Shown in pieces: positions 1 to 5,284 of a stretch of 12,236 nucleotides of DNA. The stretch lies in the NCBI GenBank assembly GCA_964468725.1, contig CAYXVU010000182.1, positions 1-12,236 of the forward strand. The letters are read 5' to 3'. The position numbers were made by a program, and so were the translations under genes. This stretch comes from CAYXVU01 sp964468725. GTDB taxonomy: Bacteria; Acidobacteriota; Blastocatellia; UBA7656. A model generated the notes under the pieces. That model was not told the origin of the DNA and searched no databases. It worked only from the letters and a program-made list of their open reading frames with translations. Every line of letters begins with the position of its first letter. Position 1 is the stretch's first letter.

Positions 1-2
1 GG

Positions 3-86
3 CAGGAGCTTGGCGGACGTGCCCTCAAAGTAAATGAAGCCAAACCCAAAGTGGCTTATCAAAACAAAGCGGGCTTGAGTAGCTAA
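3..86 (+). CDS. RRM-domain RNA-binding protein, C-terminal end (partial)
   Basis: This is the last 27 codons plus a TAA stop of a gene that begins before the window. The readable tail contains GGRALKVNEAKPK. That matches the final beta strand of bacterial single-RRM RNA-binding proteins, which typically reads GR-x-L-x-VNEA-(K/R)-P-(K/R). A short polar tail ending AGLSS follows, as is usual for these roughly 80-120 aa proteins. Family knowledge: they bind single-stranded RNA and are often linked to cold or stress responses. The RNP1 and RNP2 motifs that would settle the call lie outside the window, so it rests on about 13 residues. A weak hairpin (GGCTT at 72-76, AAGCC at 85-89) overlaps the stop codon but has no T-run. 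Confidence 0.7.
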   Translation, partial: QELGGRALKVNEAKPKVAYQNKAGLSS

Positions 87-280
87 GCCGCCGTCGGCGA
101 AGGGCCGGAGGACGAGGGCGAGTGTCCGCTTCGTCAGTTGTTGACCAAGCCCCCGAAAGCAGGTCGGCACGACAAGCACTTCGCCTGTGGTTTGGAGTAG
201 AGGGTTCGCAGTTCGCTCTCTGCTCCGCCGCCGTTGGAATACCGGTAGGGGAAATCAGAACCAAGTGAGAGGAGCTCTTC
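87..280. other. Intergenic leader before the CarD-containing gene set
   Basis: No coding frame here is convincing. The stretch separates the RRM gene end from the first small gene at 281. I found no good -35/-10 pair. A TTGACC at 141-146 has no acceptable -10 at normal spacing. The only clear signal is the ribosome binding site GAGAGGAG just before 281. Confidence 0.4.
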
Positions 281-568
281 ATGTATATTCAAGAGATGGC
301 GCAACGGGTAAAAGCCGCTTCGGCTGGCTTATTCAACCGCCCGGTCGCCCTCATCGGCATTGTGATAGCCGTGATTGGACCGTTCCTACTGTTGACCATC
401 GGCGGACGCGAAGCGAACAATCTGCCGTGGTACATTTGGACGGGTATCCCGCTGCTTTTGCTAATCGTCATCAGCGTCGGGTTGTTCCAGTTCATGCGCA
501 AACGGCGCGAGTCGGAAGATATATCTATCAGCCCGGATCGCCAGGCCTCTGACGAAAAGGAATCCTGA
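281..568 (+). CDS. Small two-helix membrane protein, unknown function
   Basis: This is a 95-aa protein that I do not recognise. Residues 21-41 and about 50-72 are strongly hydrophobic (IGIVIAVIGPFLLL and IPLLLLIVISVGLF), so it should cross the inner membrane twice, joined by a short GGREANNLPW loop. The RKRR cluster right after helix 2 (residues 73-76) suggests a cytoplasmic C-terminus by the positive-inside rule; the tail is then acidic and polar. The ATG at 281 has a good Shine-Dalgarno site (GAGAGGAG, about 7 nt upstream). The stop codon TGA shares its A with the ATG of the next gene, so translation of the two is probably coupled. It heads a tight four-gene set that includes a CarD-family regulator. 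An ORF in another frame (187-552) overlaps it but is a shadow. Confidence 0.75.
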   Translation: MYIQEMAQRVKAASAGLFNRPVALIGIVIAVIGPFLLLTIGGREANNLPWYIWTGIPLLLLIVISVGLFQFMRKRRESEDISISPDRQASDEKES

Positions 569-948
569 TGGCAAATCAATGGGTAACGCAAGGCTACGAC
601 CTTATGACTACCGACCATGTACGCGTCGTCAACCACCGATACGGGCAGGACAAACAGAGGGAGACGGAGGTGTGGATTGAGCGCAGCGAACGCGGGCAGA
701 GGTTCATGACTCAACTGTTTGTCGCAGGCGAACCCTATGCCGTCGGCGAACAGATTTATGTTCGGGAATGCTATATCGTGCGGGATAAGGTGAGCGGTAA
801 ATATGGTTTTCTTGATCGCAATGATTGTGGCTACTGGTTGCATACCGCCACCTTCGTCGGGGCACAAACTTTTTCGGGACCTGAGGCCGTAAAAGTTCAG
901 CAGTGGTTGGCGGAAACGATCCCCATTGAAGCTTCAGCCATGGCTTGA
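568..948 (+). CDS. Conserved-looking hypothetical protein, soluble, 126 aa
   Basis: I do not recognise this protein. It starts at the ATG in TGATG, overlapping the preceding stop by one base, and ends 16 bp before the CarD-like start, so it sits firmly inside a co-transcribed set. It has no signal peptide or membrane segment. The sequence alternates charged and hydrophobic residues in a way that suggests a small, mainly beta fold (for example VRVVNHRYG, TEVWIERSERG, MTQLFVAGEPYAVGEQIYVRECYIV, KYGFLDRNDCGYWL), followed by a likely C-terminal helix (PEAVKVQQWLAETI). The only cysteines are C69 in VRECYIV and C87 in NDCGYW, so a zinc site is unlikely. Coupling to a membrane protein and a transcription regulator would fit a regulatory or partner role, but that is only inference from context. 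Confidence 0.7.
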   Translation: MANQWVTQGYDLMTTDHVRVVNHRYGQDKQRETEVWIERSERGQRFMTQLFVAGEPYAVGEQIYVRECYIVRDKVSGKYGFLDRNDCGYWLHTATFVGAQTFSGPEAVKVQQWLAETIPIEASAMA

Positions 949-954
949 AGATAA

Positions 955-960
955 AGGAGG
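955..960 (+). promoter_or_regulatory. Shine-Dalgarno site that fixes the CarD-like gene start
   Basis: A perfect AGGAGG is followed, after 4 nt, by the ATG at 965. It selects 965 over the in-frame upstream TTG at 926. The TTG would add 13 residues with no family resemblance and would overlap the previous gene. Confidence 0.85.
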
Positions 961-964
961 CTTT

Positions 965-1576
965 ATGCAGCTTGAAGTAGGTAACACCATTGTTTATCCG
1001 AACCAAGGTCCTTGCTTGATTCAATCCATTGTCGAGCGCATGGTTATGGACAAGCCGATGAGCTTTTACCAACTCCTCGTTCTCGATGAAGAAGGGGGAA
1101 ATTTATTCGTCCCCGTAGAGAAGGCGCTAACCATCGGCATCCGCCGCTTATTGGACTTGTCGGCAATTCCCCGCCTGCTCACCCAACTGCAAGAACCGGC
1201 TCAACCGGCGACGTTGTGGAAACAGCGCGCCGCTGATAATCAAAAACTTTTCGCTTCGGGGTCGGCCTTTGACTTAGCCACTGTGATTCAATCTCTCACG
1301 CAATTGAGTCTCACCAAAAGTTTATCCTTCGGCGAAAGCAAGACGCTCGAACGGGCCAAAAAGCTCCTGATCGGTGAACTCGCGGAAGTCCTATGCCTCG
1401 CCAAAGAAAAGGTCGAAGCAAAGATCGATCAAGCTCTTGCCGCCTGCCCTCCGGCAACTCGTACCTCGACGACTGCCACCGAGTCGGGCAAAACCGACCA
1501 ACGGCATCGCTACCGCAAGTCGGCGGATCGGCTGCTGACGGACAAAGCAGCGCGTGCCGCTGTCGAACGCCGGTAA
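965..1576 (+). CDS. CarD/CdnL-family RNA polymerase-binding transcription regulator
   Basis: From the ATG at 965 the protein is 203 aa. The N-terminus LEVGNTIVYPNQGPCLIQSI matches the CarD/TRCF RNA-polymerase-interaction domain, whose hallmark is (F/L)-x-x-G-(D/N)-x-V-V-Y-P-x-(H/Q)-G-x-(G/C)-x-I. The rest of that domain follows: FYQLLVLDEEGGNLFVPVEKALTIGIRRL, to about residue 62. A helical region then runs to about residue 157 (SLTKSLSFGESKTLERAKKLL, then LIGELAEVLCLAKEKVEAKIDQAL), matching the CarD DNA-contacting helical domain. The last 45 or so residues (PPATRTSTTATESGKTDQ onward) are polar, basic and probably disordered, an extension beyond typical 160-170-aa CarD proteins. Known members bind the RNAP beta subunit near the upstream edge of the promoter bubble and stabilise open complexes. 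Here P16-C17 replaces the usual G-V/A after the conserved glycine, so this is a divergent member, perhaps a paralogue of the housekeeping copy. Confidence 0.87.
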   Translation: MQLEVGNTIVYPNQGPCLIQSIVERMVMDKPMSFYQLLVLDEEGGNLFVPVEKALTIGIRRLLDLSAIPRLLTQLQEPAQPATLWKQRAADNQKLFASGSAFDLATVIQSLTQLSLTKSLSFGESKTLERAKKLLIGELAEVLCLAKEKVEAKIDQALAACPPATRTSTTATESGKTDQRHRYRKSADRLLTDKAARAAVERR

Positions 1577-1697
1577 CTCACTGCCGCACCGATGACCGAG
1601 GGAACCGCCACCGATTGACCGGAACGAAGAGGAGCGCGGTTAGCAATCCAGCGCGAGCCGGTTGCCGAATGCACTAAACCAAAGGGGGTCTCGTCTG

Positions 1698-1898
1698 ATG
1701 AACCGTCAGTTTAAGATTGAGTGTGGTCGTTGTGGCGCTACGAAAACCGAGTCCGTCACCAAACAGGAAGCCCAAGGCATAACCGACCGTCTCGGCCCCG
1801 TCTATAGACCCTGTCAGCAATGCGAAAAAATCACCGGCTGGATACTGGCAAAAGATCAGTCGGGCAAGCCGGATTTTGCCACAGGAATGTCGCCCTGA
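1698..1898 (+). CDS. Small zinc-ribbon protein, 66 aa
   Basis: The ATG at 1698 follows AAGGGGGT (1682-1689) with 8 nt spacing, so I prefer it to an in-frame TTG at 1662. The protein has two CxxC knuckles, C9-GR-C12 and C39-QQ-C42, 26 residues apart, a classic single zinc-ribbon layout. The intervening part (KTESVTKQEAQGITDRLGPVYRP) and the tail (EKITGWILAKDQSGKPDF) are polar. I do not recognise a named family. Small zinc ribbons of this type usually bind nucleic acid or a protein partner. It is the last gene of the CarD-containing set, 121 bp after the CarD-like gene, and its stop codon TGA runs directly into a perfect palindrome at 1898-1917. Confidence 0.75.
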   Translation: MNRQFKIECGRCGATKTESVTKQEAQGITDRLGPVYRPCQQCEKITGWILAKDQSGKPDFATGMSP

Positions 1899-1917
1899 AC
1901 CGTTTGGCCAAACGGTT
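1898..1917. repeat. Perfect 20-bp palindrome between convergent genes
   Basis: The two 10-base half sites AACCGTTTGG and CCAAACGGTT are exact reverse complements with no spacer. The left half begins at the last base of the zinc-ribbon stop codon. As RNA from either strand it folds into a hairpin of up to 8 bp with a GGCC loop. No T-run follows on either side, so it is not a textbook intrinsic terminator. It could be a bidirectional transcription stop for the convergent sets or a dimeric protein-binding site. Confidence 0.8.
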
Positions 1918-2007
1918 TCGCCACCCCCACAATCGCAACTATACGAACCGCGCAACCCACTAATGAATCTCCTCTCAGCAAGCTGCAAAGAACTCACTCC
2001 GTAGCGA

Positions 2008-2256
2008 TTAGAATGTCTCTTCCGTCCCGTCCGCAACAGCCTCCGGCTGACGACCGAGGTAATCCCACTGCGCGGGCAAAGGCTGTGGGCCGGGTCGTAT
2101 GCCAGCCAAAGATGGGTCCTCGCCTGCCAAGCGGCGTTGATCGCTTGCGCGTTGCTCTTTGGCCTCAAGCCGTCGCATTTGTTTCGCTTGCATTTTCTGC
2201 CGTCGCGCTTTCTCTTTTTCTCGCTTTTGAAAGGTCGGTTGAGACTTCTTCGCCAT
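2008..2256 (-). CDS. Small, highly basic protein, 82 aa, unknown function
   Basis: I chose the ATG at 2256, 11 nt after AAGGAG on the minus strand. A GTG four codons upstream directly abuts the AAGGAG and cannot use it. The N-terminal half (MAKKSQPTFQKREKEKARRQ, continuing KMQAKQMRRLEAKEQRA) is dense in Lys, Arg, Glu and Gln and should form one long charged helix, possibly coiled-coil or nucleic-acid-binding. The C-terminal half is Pro/Gly-rich (GEDPSLAGIRPGPQPLPAQW) and acidic at the end. Short proteins beginning MAKK(S/K)xxTFxKRxKExxRxxK recur across soil bacteria as uncharacterised genes; that is recall, not a search. It follows the 48-aa zinc ribbon by 23 bp, so the two probably share a transcript. 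Confidence 0.7.
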   Translation of the reverse strand: MAKKSQPTFQKREKEKARRQKMQAKQMRRLEAKEQRASDQRRLAGEDPSLAGIRPGPQPLPAQWDYLGRQPEAVADGTEETF

Positions 2257-2279
2257 ATATAAAGACACTCCTTATCATC

Positions 2280-2426
2280 TCATTCGAATTCTTGGTTATT
2301 GTCCTGTTCGACCGGGGCAATCGCTTGCAGAGGCTTGCCATCGTTGCCGCAGAACAAATCCTCTTCGGGATATTGTTGCTGGCAGAGCGGGCAAATTTTT
2401 ACAGGCGTTTGATTATCATCAGGCAT
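2280..2426 (-). CDS. 48-aa zinc-ribbon microprotein
   Basis: This ORF was found by reading the minus strand between two other genes. The protein is 48 aa. It has a strong Shine-Dalgarno site AAGGTGAT (minus strand of 2431-2438) and lies 22 bp after the ABM-fold gene and 23 bp before the basic-protein gene. Its core ICPLCQQQYPEEDLFCGNDG carries C12, C15 and C26 in the layout CP-x-C...FC-x-x-DG-x-x-L. That is the common bacterial half zinc-ribbon in which Asp (here D29) sits where the fourth cysteine would be. The ends are acidic and flexible (MPDDNQTP, EQDNNQEFE). Such modules often occur at the N-terminus of larger proteins; here it stands alone. Function unknown; protein or nucleic-acid binding is the generic expectation. 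Confidence 0.72.
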   Translation of the reverse strand: MPDDNQTPVKICPLCQQQYPEEDLFCGNDGKPLQAIAPVEQDNNQEFE

Positions 2427-2445
2427 AGCTATCACCTTTTCTGTG

Positions 2446-2476
2446 CTTTTATCCTCCGGCAGTCGGAGGGTAAAAG
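2446..2476. repeat. Long imperfect hairpin spanning the ABM-fold gene stop codon
   Basis: Two nested arm pairs, CTTTTA/TAAAAG and CCTCCG/CGGAGG, surround a 5-nt loop (2459-2463) and are separated by one non-Watson-Crick position (2452/2470). On the minus transcript the stem includes the TAA stop (2451-2449) of the ABM-fold gene and ends 7 nt before the Shine-Dalgarno of the 48-aa zinc-ribbon gene. No T-run follows in the direction of transcription, so I read it as an intercistronic RNA structure rather than a terminator. Confidence 0.6.
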
Positions 2477-2763
2477 GTAGAACTGATTACCTCAAAGAGA
2501 TTCACCGAAGGTTGCCCTTCAATGACGCGCAGCAAACTGCGTGACACTTCGGGATGATGCCCGCGATTGAAAGTTCGTTCACTTCTCATCGTATCCCAAA
2601 AGGTTATCACGGTCGCTTCGGCACAATCGGGAGATACCAAAGTAAGATGATCAAGGAACCCGGCCTGCTTAGCCAGGAGCGGCATCACTTCAGTGGCAAC
2701 GACCTTGGCAAATTCGGTGACGGAATCGGTCTTGAGTCGAACCCTAACTTGACGAGCGAACAT
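2449..2763 (-). CDS. Antibiotic biosynthesis monooxygenase (ABM)-fold protein
   Basis: The product is 104 aa, the usual size of a single ABM-like ferredoxin-fold domain. The opening MFARQVRVRLKTDSVTEF, the helix VVATEVMPLLAKQAGFLDHL, the strand TLVSPDCAEATVITFWD, and the end FNRGHHPEVSRSLLRVIEGQ with VNLFEVISSTF match a family of stand-alone ABM-like proteins common in soil bacteria, particularly Acidobacteriota. In these the N-terminal strand starts MFAR and a tryptophan ends the third strand (FWD). ABM-fold proteins are usually dimers. Some oxidise quinol-type or aromatic substrates without a cofactor, others degrade haem, and many have no known substrate. No catalytic residue can be assigned here. 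A GAGG 9 nt upstream supports the ATG at 2763. It is first in a three-gene minus-strand set. Confidence 0.8.
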   Translation of the reverse strand: MFARQVRVRLKTDSVTEFAKVVATEVMPLLAKQAGFLDHLTLVSPDCAEATVITFWDTMRSERTFNRGHHPEVSRSLLRVIEGQPSVNLFEVISSTFYPPTAGG

Positions 2764-2856
2764 GGTAAAACCTCGGTTGGTAAGCTGTGTGAATCAGGCA
2801 GTCTGGCAGATTCCAGAGAGGCTGAGAAGGGAGTTAGCTATACTCAGTTCGTTCTA

Positions 2857-2885
2857 AGCCTATGGTAGTTACAGAGCATTGTCAA
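2857..2885 (-). promoter_or_regulatory. Candidate sigma-70-type promoter for the ABM-fold gene set
   Basis: On the minus strand a perfect TTGACA (2885-2880) is followed, after 17 nt, by TAGGCT (2862-2857), which matches only 3 of 6 bases of the -10 consensus. Transcription would begin about 85 nt before the ABM-fold ATG. The -35 element and spacing are good and the -10 is poor. Confidence 0.4.
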
Positions 2886-2914
2886 TCTGGGTTCCCTTAC
2901 CTAAACCGGGACGT

Positions 2915-3007
2915 ATACCGAATTGGCTCAACCAAATGGGGCATCTCCGTTGAGCCGCGGTCAGAGTCTGCGGATCAACCGGCTCGCCGTAATTCTCAAC
3001 TCGGTAT
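2915..3007. repeat. Nested inverted repeats in intergenic DNA
   Basis: The outer arms ATACCGAATTG (2915-2925) and CAACTCGGTAT (2997-3007) pair over 10 of 11 positions. Directly inside, GGCTCAAC (2925-2932) pairs perfectly with GTTGAGCC (2949-2956) around a 16-nt loop. The remainder, 2957-2996, holds a further short pair, CCGC/GCGG (2955-2958 and 2970-2973), which competes with the inner arm. The arrangement could be a structured RNA, a protein-binding element or the remains of a small mobile repeat. Confidence 0.55.
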
Positions 3008-3252
3008 AAGCCCGTCAACCAGTACTATTTCGTTGTCTATAAGGGAGCATTCAACCGAGAGAAATTGAACGCCGATGAATGCAGCGGGGACGGGTCTTCA
3101 CCGCTCAAGGGGTCACTTCCGTGTCCTCTATCTCATCCGCGTTTATCGGCCTTCACTTCTTTTCGAAGATGGACTGCCTCTGTAAGGCTGCCCGCTTGCG
3201 CCATTGCCTGCCACAAGCACGCAACCGAGGCGGCGCGCGGTGACGAATTGCG

Positions 3253-3756
3253 CTACTTGGCCGACATCGTCGCATCGCACGACACACGGGCGAAGGAAAA
3301 ATCGACCGTGCGGCGATTGCCGTTGATGACGCCTTCGACCCGCACGGCGAGCGCCACATCCGAGGTCTTGCGATAGGTGATGCGTTGCGGAAAATCGTGT
3401 TGCGGGTTTTCAAACACGACTTCGCCCGCAGTAGACAAAATCAGTTTGAAAGAACCTTCCGGTTGTCGCGAAGGTTTTGCCGTATAGAAGATTTCGCTCT
3501 CCGTTTGATGGATGCGCATAAATTCGAACTCTCTGATCTTTTCATCGCGCAGCGCGCGCCCAATGCCGAACATCTCGCCGCCTGCCGCTCTCGTCCAATA
3601 CTCTTCGCGTATGGCCTGCCCTTGCTGCCCCTTCCAGCAGCCCACCAGCCACGCGAAATCCGTGATGGCAACACGCCCCTCTTGCGCGCCACACGCCGGT
3701 GAAATCAGCAACCCGACCCCCAACAACACAATCCATCCGACCATCAGTTTTCTCAT
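3253..3756 (-). CDS. Exported DUF6265 family protein
   Basis: From the ATG at 3756, preceded by AAGGGGACAAG, the protein is 167 aa. Residues 1-24 form a Sec signal peptide (MRKLMVGWIVLLGVGLLISP, then ACGA); C22 does not sit in a standard lipobox, so periplasmic export is more likely than lipidation. The mature part carries the DUF6265 hallmarks in order: DFAWLVGCWKG (33-43), a WTRAAGGEMFGIGR core (54-67), FEFMRI (77-82), VVFENPQHDFPQRITYR (113-129), VEG (140-142) and a final VDFSFARVSC. The family is widespread in Acidobacteriota and Bacteroidota, has a predicted beta-barrel or lipocalin-like fold, and no proven function. The paired W and C in LVGCW and the HDFPQR motif are intact. It lies 29 bp after the small membrane protein and ends the sigma/kinase operon. 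An upstream TTG at 3789 would overlap that neighbour and lacks a binding site. Confidence 0.87.
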   Translation of the reverse strand: MRKLMVGWIVLLGVGLLISPACGAQEGRVAITDFAWLVGCWKGQQGQAIREEYWTRAAGGEMFGIGRALRDEKIREFEFMRIHQTESEIFYTAKPSRQPEGSFKLILSTAGEVVFENPQHDFPQRITYRKTSDVALAVRVEGVINGNRRTVDFSFARVSCDATMSAK

Positions 3757-3785
3757 CTTGTCCCCTTCTCTTCTCCGCTTGGCCT

Positions 3786-4133
3786 TCAAGCCGGACGCGG
3801 CGCTTTCCCGAATCGTTGCGTCGCAAAGCCGACAATGGCTCCGAGAATCGCCCCCGGCAATACGATGTCAATGAACAGGCTAGCGGGCGATGACAATGCG
3901 ACCAGATAGCTCAATCCGAAACCGACGCCCACTCCCACCAGCAAACCGATGAGCAGCGACCGCACCTTCTGCGCCACCAATCCGGCAACCATGCCTGTTA
4001 GGATGCCTTTGATCGTCGTGACGATAATCACGCGCACGATCATCGGCGTCAATTCCGGTGAAAACAGCCCGGTGATGCCATCGAGCAAACCCAGCAGGCA
4101 ACCGAGTAATAATCCAATCACAGGTTTCGACAT
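3786..4133 (-). CDS. Glycine-rich polytopic membrane protein, 115 aa
   Basis: Nearly the whole chain is hydrophobic, with about four membrane segments: residues 5-23, 31-54, 58-80 and 87-107. Each is rich in small-residue spacing of glycine-zipper type (GLLLGCLLGLLDGITG, GILTGMVAGLVAQ, GLLVGVGVGFGLS, GAILGAIVGFATQ), which favours tight helix packing. I recognise no named family. The ATG at 4133 follows GGGAGGG closely, and the palindrome CCCTTAAGGG (4141-4150) overlaps that site. It starts 89 bp after the kinase stop and ends 29 bp before the DUF6265 start, so it is probably co-transcribed with the sigma/kinase pair. A membrane partner or target of the kinase is one possibility, inferred from position only. 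Confidence 0.77.
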   Translation of the reverse strand: MSKPVIGLLLGCLLGLLDGITGLFSPELTPMIVRVIIVTTIKGILTGMVAGLVAQKVRSLLIGLLVGVGVGFGLSYLVALSSPASLFIDIVLPGAILGAIVGFATQRFGKAPRPA

Positions 4134-4222
4134 TGGCCCTCCCTTAAGGGGTGCGAACAGAAATGATGAGGCTCAAGTCTCCTTTCTGCTCTCCCTTGTA
4201 TTAAACCTTTTGGGAATTTTCT

Positions 4223-5284
4223 TTACCGCCGAAAGATAAAGAGCACTAACAATCGCATGAGCAGATAGGCCACAATCAAGAGTACGAGGAACCGGTGGCG
4301 GCGCAGCAGACGATAAAGGCTCTCAAACAGATTCTCCCGATAGGCTGCAACCGGCAACCCATCTAAAAATCGCGTGACCTCTTGTGCCAACTCTTGCACG
4401 CTGGCATACCGCGATGGCGCAGCCTTCGCCATCGCCTGCAAACAGATGGCTTCAAGGGGGCGGGCAATTCGCGGGTTCACCTGACGCGGGCGAATGAAGG
4501 CTGGTTGCCGCGCATCGAGCGGCGCGCGATGGGTCAGCAGGGAGTAGAGGATCGCGCCCATTGCATAGACATCCGTGCGCTCATCAAGTTGAGCAACTTG
4601 CCCATCGGCCTGTTCCGGCGACCGATAGGCCAAGGTTCCGATTACCGTGCCGTGCGCCGTATCAATCTCAGCGCCACGTGGAAGCATCGCCTTATCGCTC
4701 GGCACGTGTAAACCGTGTGTTGGAAGCGAGTCAAAACCCTCTTCTTCATTCGCTAAAACTTTGTTCAGCACCTTTGCCGCGCTCCAATCCATCAACAAGA
4801 CTTCGCCGAATGCGCCGACCATAACATTTTGCGGTTTGAGGTCGCGGTGCAACACTCCTTTGGCATGAGCAAAAGCCACTGCTTCGCAGAGTTTGAGAAA
4901 GAGGCGCAGGCGATCCGTCAACGAGACAACCTGAAGCAGATGGTCATCCAGCCGACTGCCTTGCACATACTTCATCACATAGAAGACACGCCCGTCTTCG
5001 AGCCTGCCGACATCGTGAATGGGGACGAGTCCGGGATGTTCGAGGCGAGCGATTATTTCGGCTTCTCGCTGAATGCGCGCCGCCATCTTGCCCTCGTTGT
5101 CCGGCAGATTGGTAACTTTGATGGCGACCTTGCGCCGCAAAGCGGTGTCTTCGGCCAAATAGACCGTACCCATGCCCCCGCTGCCCAGTCTGCCAACGAT
5201 GCGATAGCGCGAGTCGGTGAAATCGGGATGTTCGAAGGCTTCGCGCAGACGATCAAGGGCAGCATCAGTGAGTCCTTCTCTCAT
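4223..5284 (-). CDS. Membrane-anchored Ser/Thr protein kinase (Hanks-type)
   Basis: The product is 353 aa. The kinase domain fills residues 27-310: glycine loop GRLGSGGMGTVY (31-42), ATP lysine K56 in VAIKV, helix-C glutamate E74 in QREAEII, catalytic loop HRDLKPQN (146-153, D148 and N153 intact), metal-binding motif DWS (166-168) instead of DFG/DWG, and SPE (222-224) in place of APE. The activation segment is long, 59 residues, with an acidic and Thr/Ser-bearing insert. A juxtamembrane part leads to one helix at about 331-351, and the protein stops two Arg later, so there is no external sensor domain such as the PASTA, TPR or WD40 modules seen in many relatives. The gene overlaps the upstream sigma-factor stop by ATGA, so the two are translationally coupled. 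Such pairs, in which the kinase is thought to control the sigma factor by phosphorylation, are known in Acidobacteriota and Planctomycetota. The Gly-to-Ser change leaves activity uncertain. Confidence 0.92.
   Translation of the reverse strand: MREGLTDAALDRLREAFEHPDFTDSRYRIVGRLGSGGMGTVYLAEDTALRRKVAIKVTNLPDNEGKMAARIQREAEIIARLEHPGLVPIHDVGRLEDGRVFYVMKYVQGSRLDDHLLQVVSLTDRLRLFLKLCEAVAFAHAKGVLHRDLKPQNVMVGAFGEVLLMDWSAAKVLNKVLANEEEGFDSLPTHGLHVPSDKAMLPRGAEIDTAHGTVIGTLAYRSPEQADGQVAQLDERTDVYAMGAILYSLLTHRAPLDARQPAFIRPRQVNPRIARPLEAICLQAMAKAAPSRYASVQELAQEVTRFLDGLPVAAYRENLFESLYRLLRRHRFLVLLIVAYLLMRLLVLFIFRR

Larger units (their letters stand above)
2764..3252. other. Gene-free stretch of about 490 bp with inverted repeats
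   Basis: No frame has family resemblance, a ribosome binding site and plausible composition together; the open frames at 2862-3068 and 3065-3376 look like chance. The stretch lies downstream of the minus-strand sigma/kinase operon and upstream of the ABM-fold gene. It contains a candidate promoter (2857-2885), nested inverted repeats (2915-3007), and near 3130-3165 a segment resembling short 'CATCCGCGTTTATCGGC' repeats often seen between bacterial genes. No clear terminator for the operon ending at 3253 was found. Confidence 0.5.

Noticed and set aside
187..552. Plus-strand 121-codon frame overlapping the two-helix membrane protein
   Set aside because: It is Arg/His-rich with no family resemblance. 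The overlapping frame at 281 has a better binding site and a clear two-helix pattern.
926..964. TTG start that would lengthen the CarD-like protein by 13 residues
   Set aside because: The perfect AGGAGG sits inside this stretch and points to the ATG at 965, where CarD family resemblance begins.
2013..2480. Plus-strand 155-codon open frame with hydrophobic runs
   Set aside because: It overlaps three well-supported minus-strand features: the basic protein, the 48-aa zinc ribbon with its Shine-Dalgarno site, and the end of the ABM-fold gene. Its hydrophobicity comes from reading the Lys/Glu-rich gene backwards.
2862..3376. Plus-strand frames at 2862-3068 and 3065-3376
   Set aside because: They have no recognisable motif and no binding site. 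The first runs through inverted repeats and the second through the antisense of the DUF6265 gene.
3757..3789. TTG start at 3789 for the DUF6265 protein
   Set aside because: It overlaps the preceding gene's stop, has no Shine-Dalgarno site and puts a charged stretch before the signal peptide. The ATG at 3756 has AAGGGG.
4141..4150. Palindrome CCCTTAAGGG upstream of the 115-aa membrane protein
   Set aside because: It is short and overlaps the ribosome binding site, so it is probably incidental. It is noted in that gene's entry rather than called as an operator.
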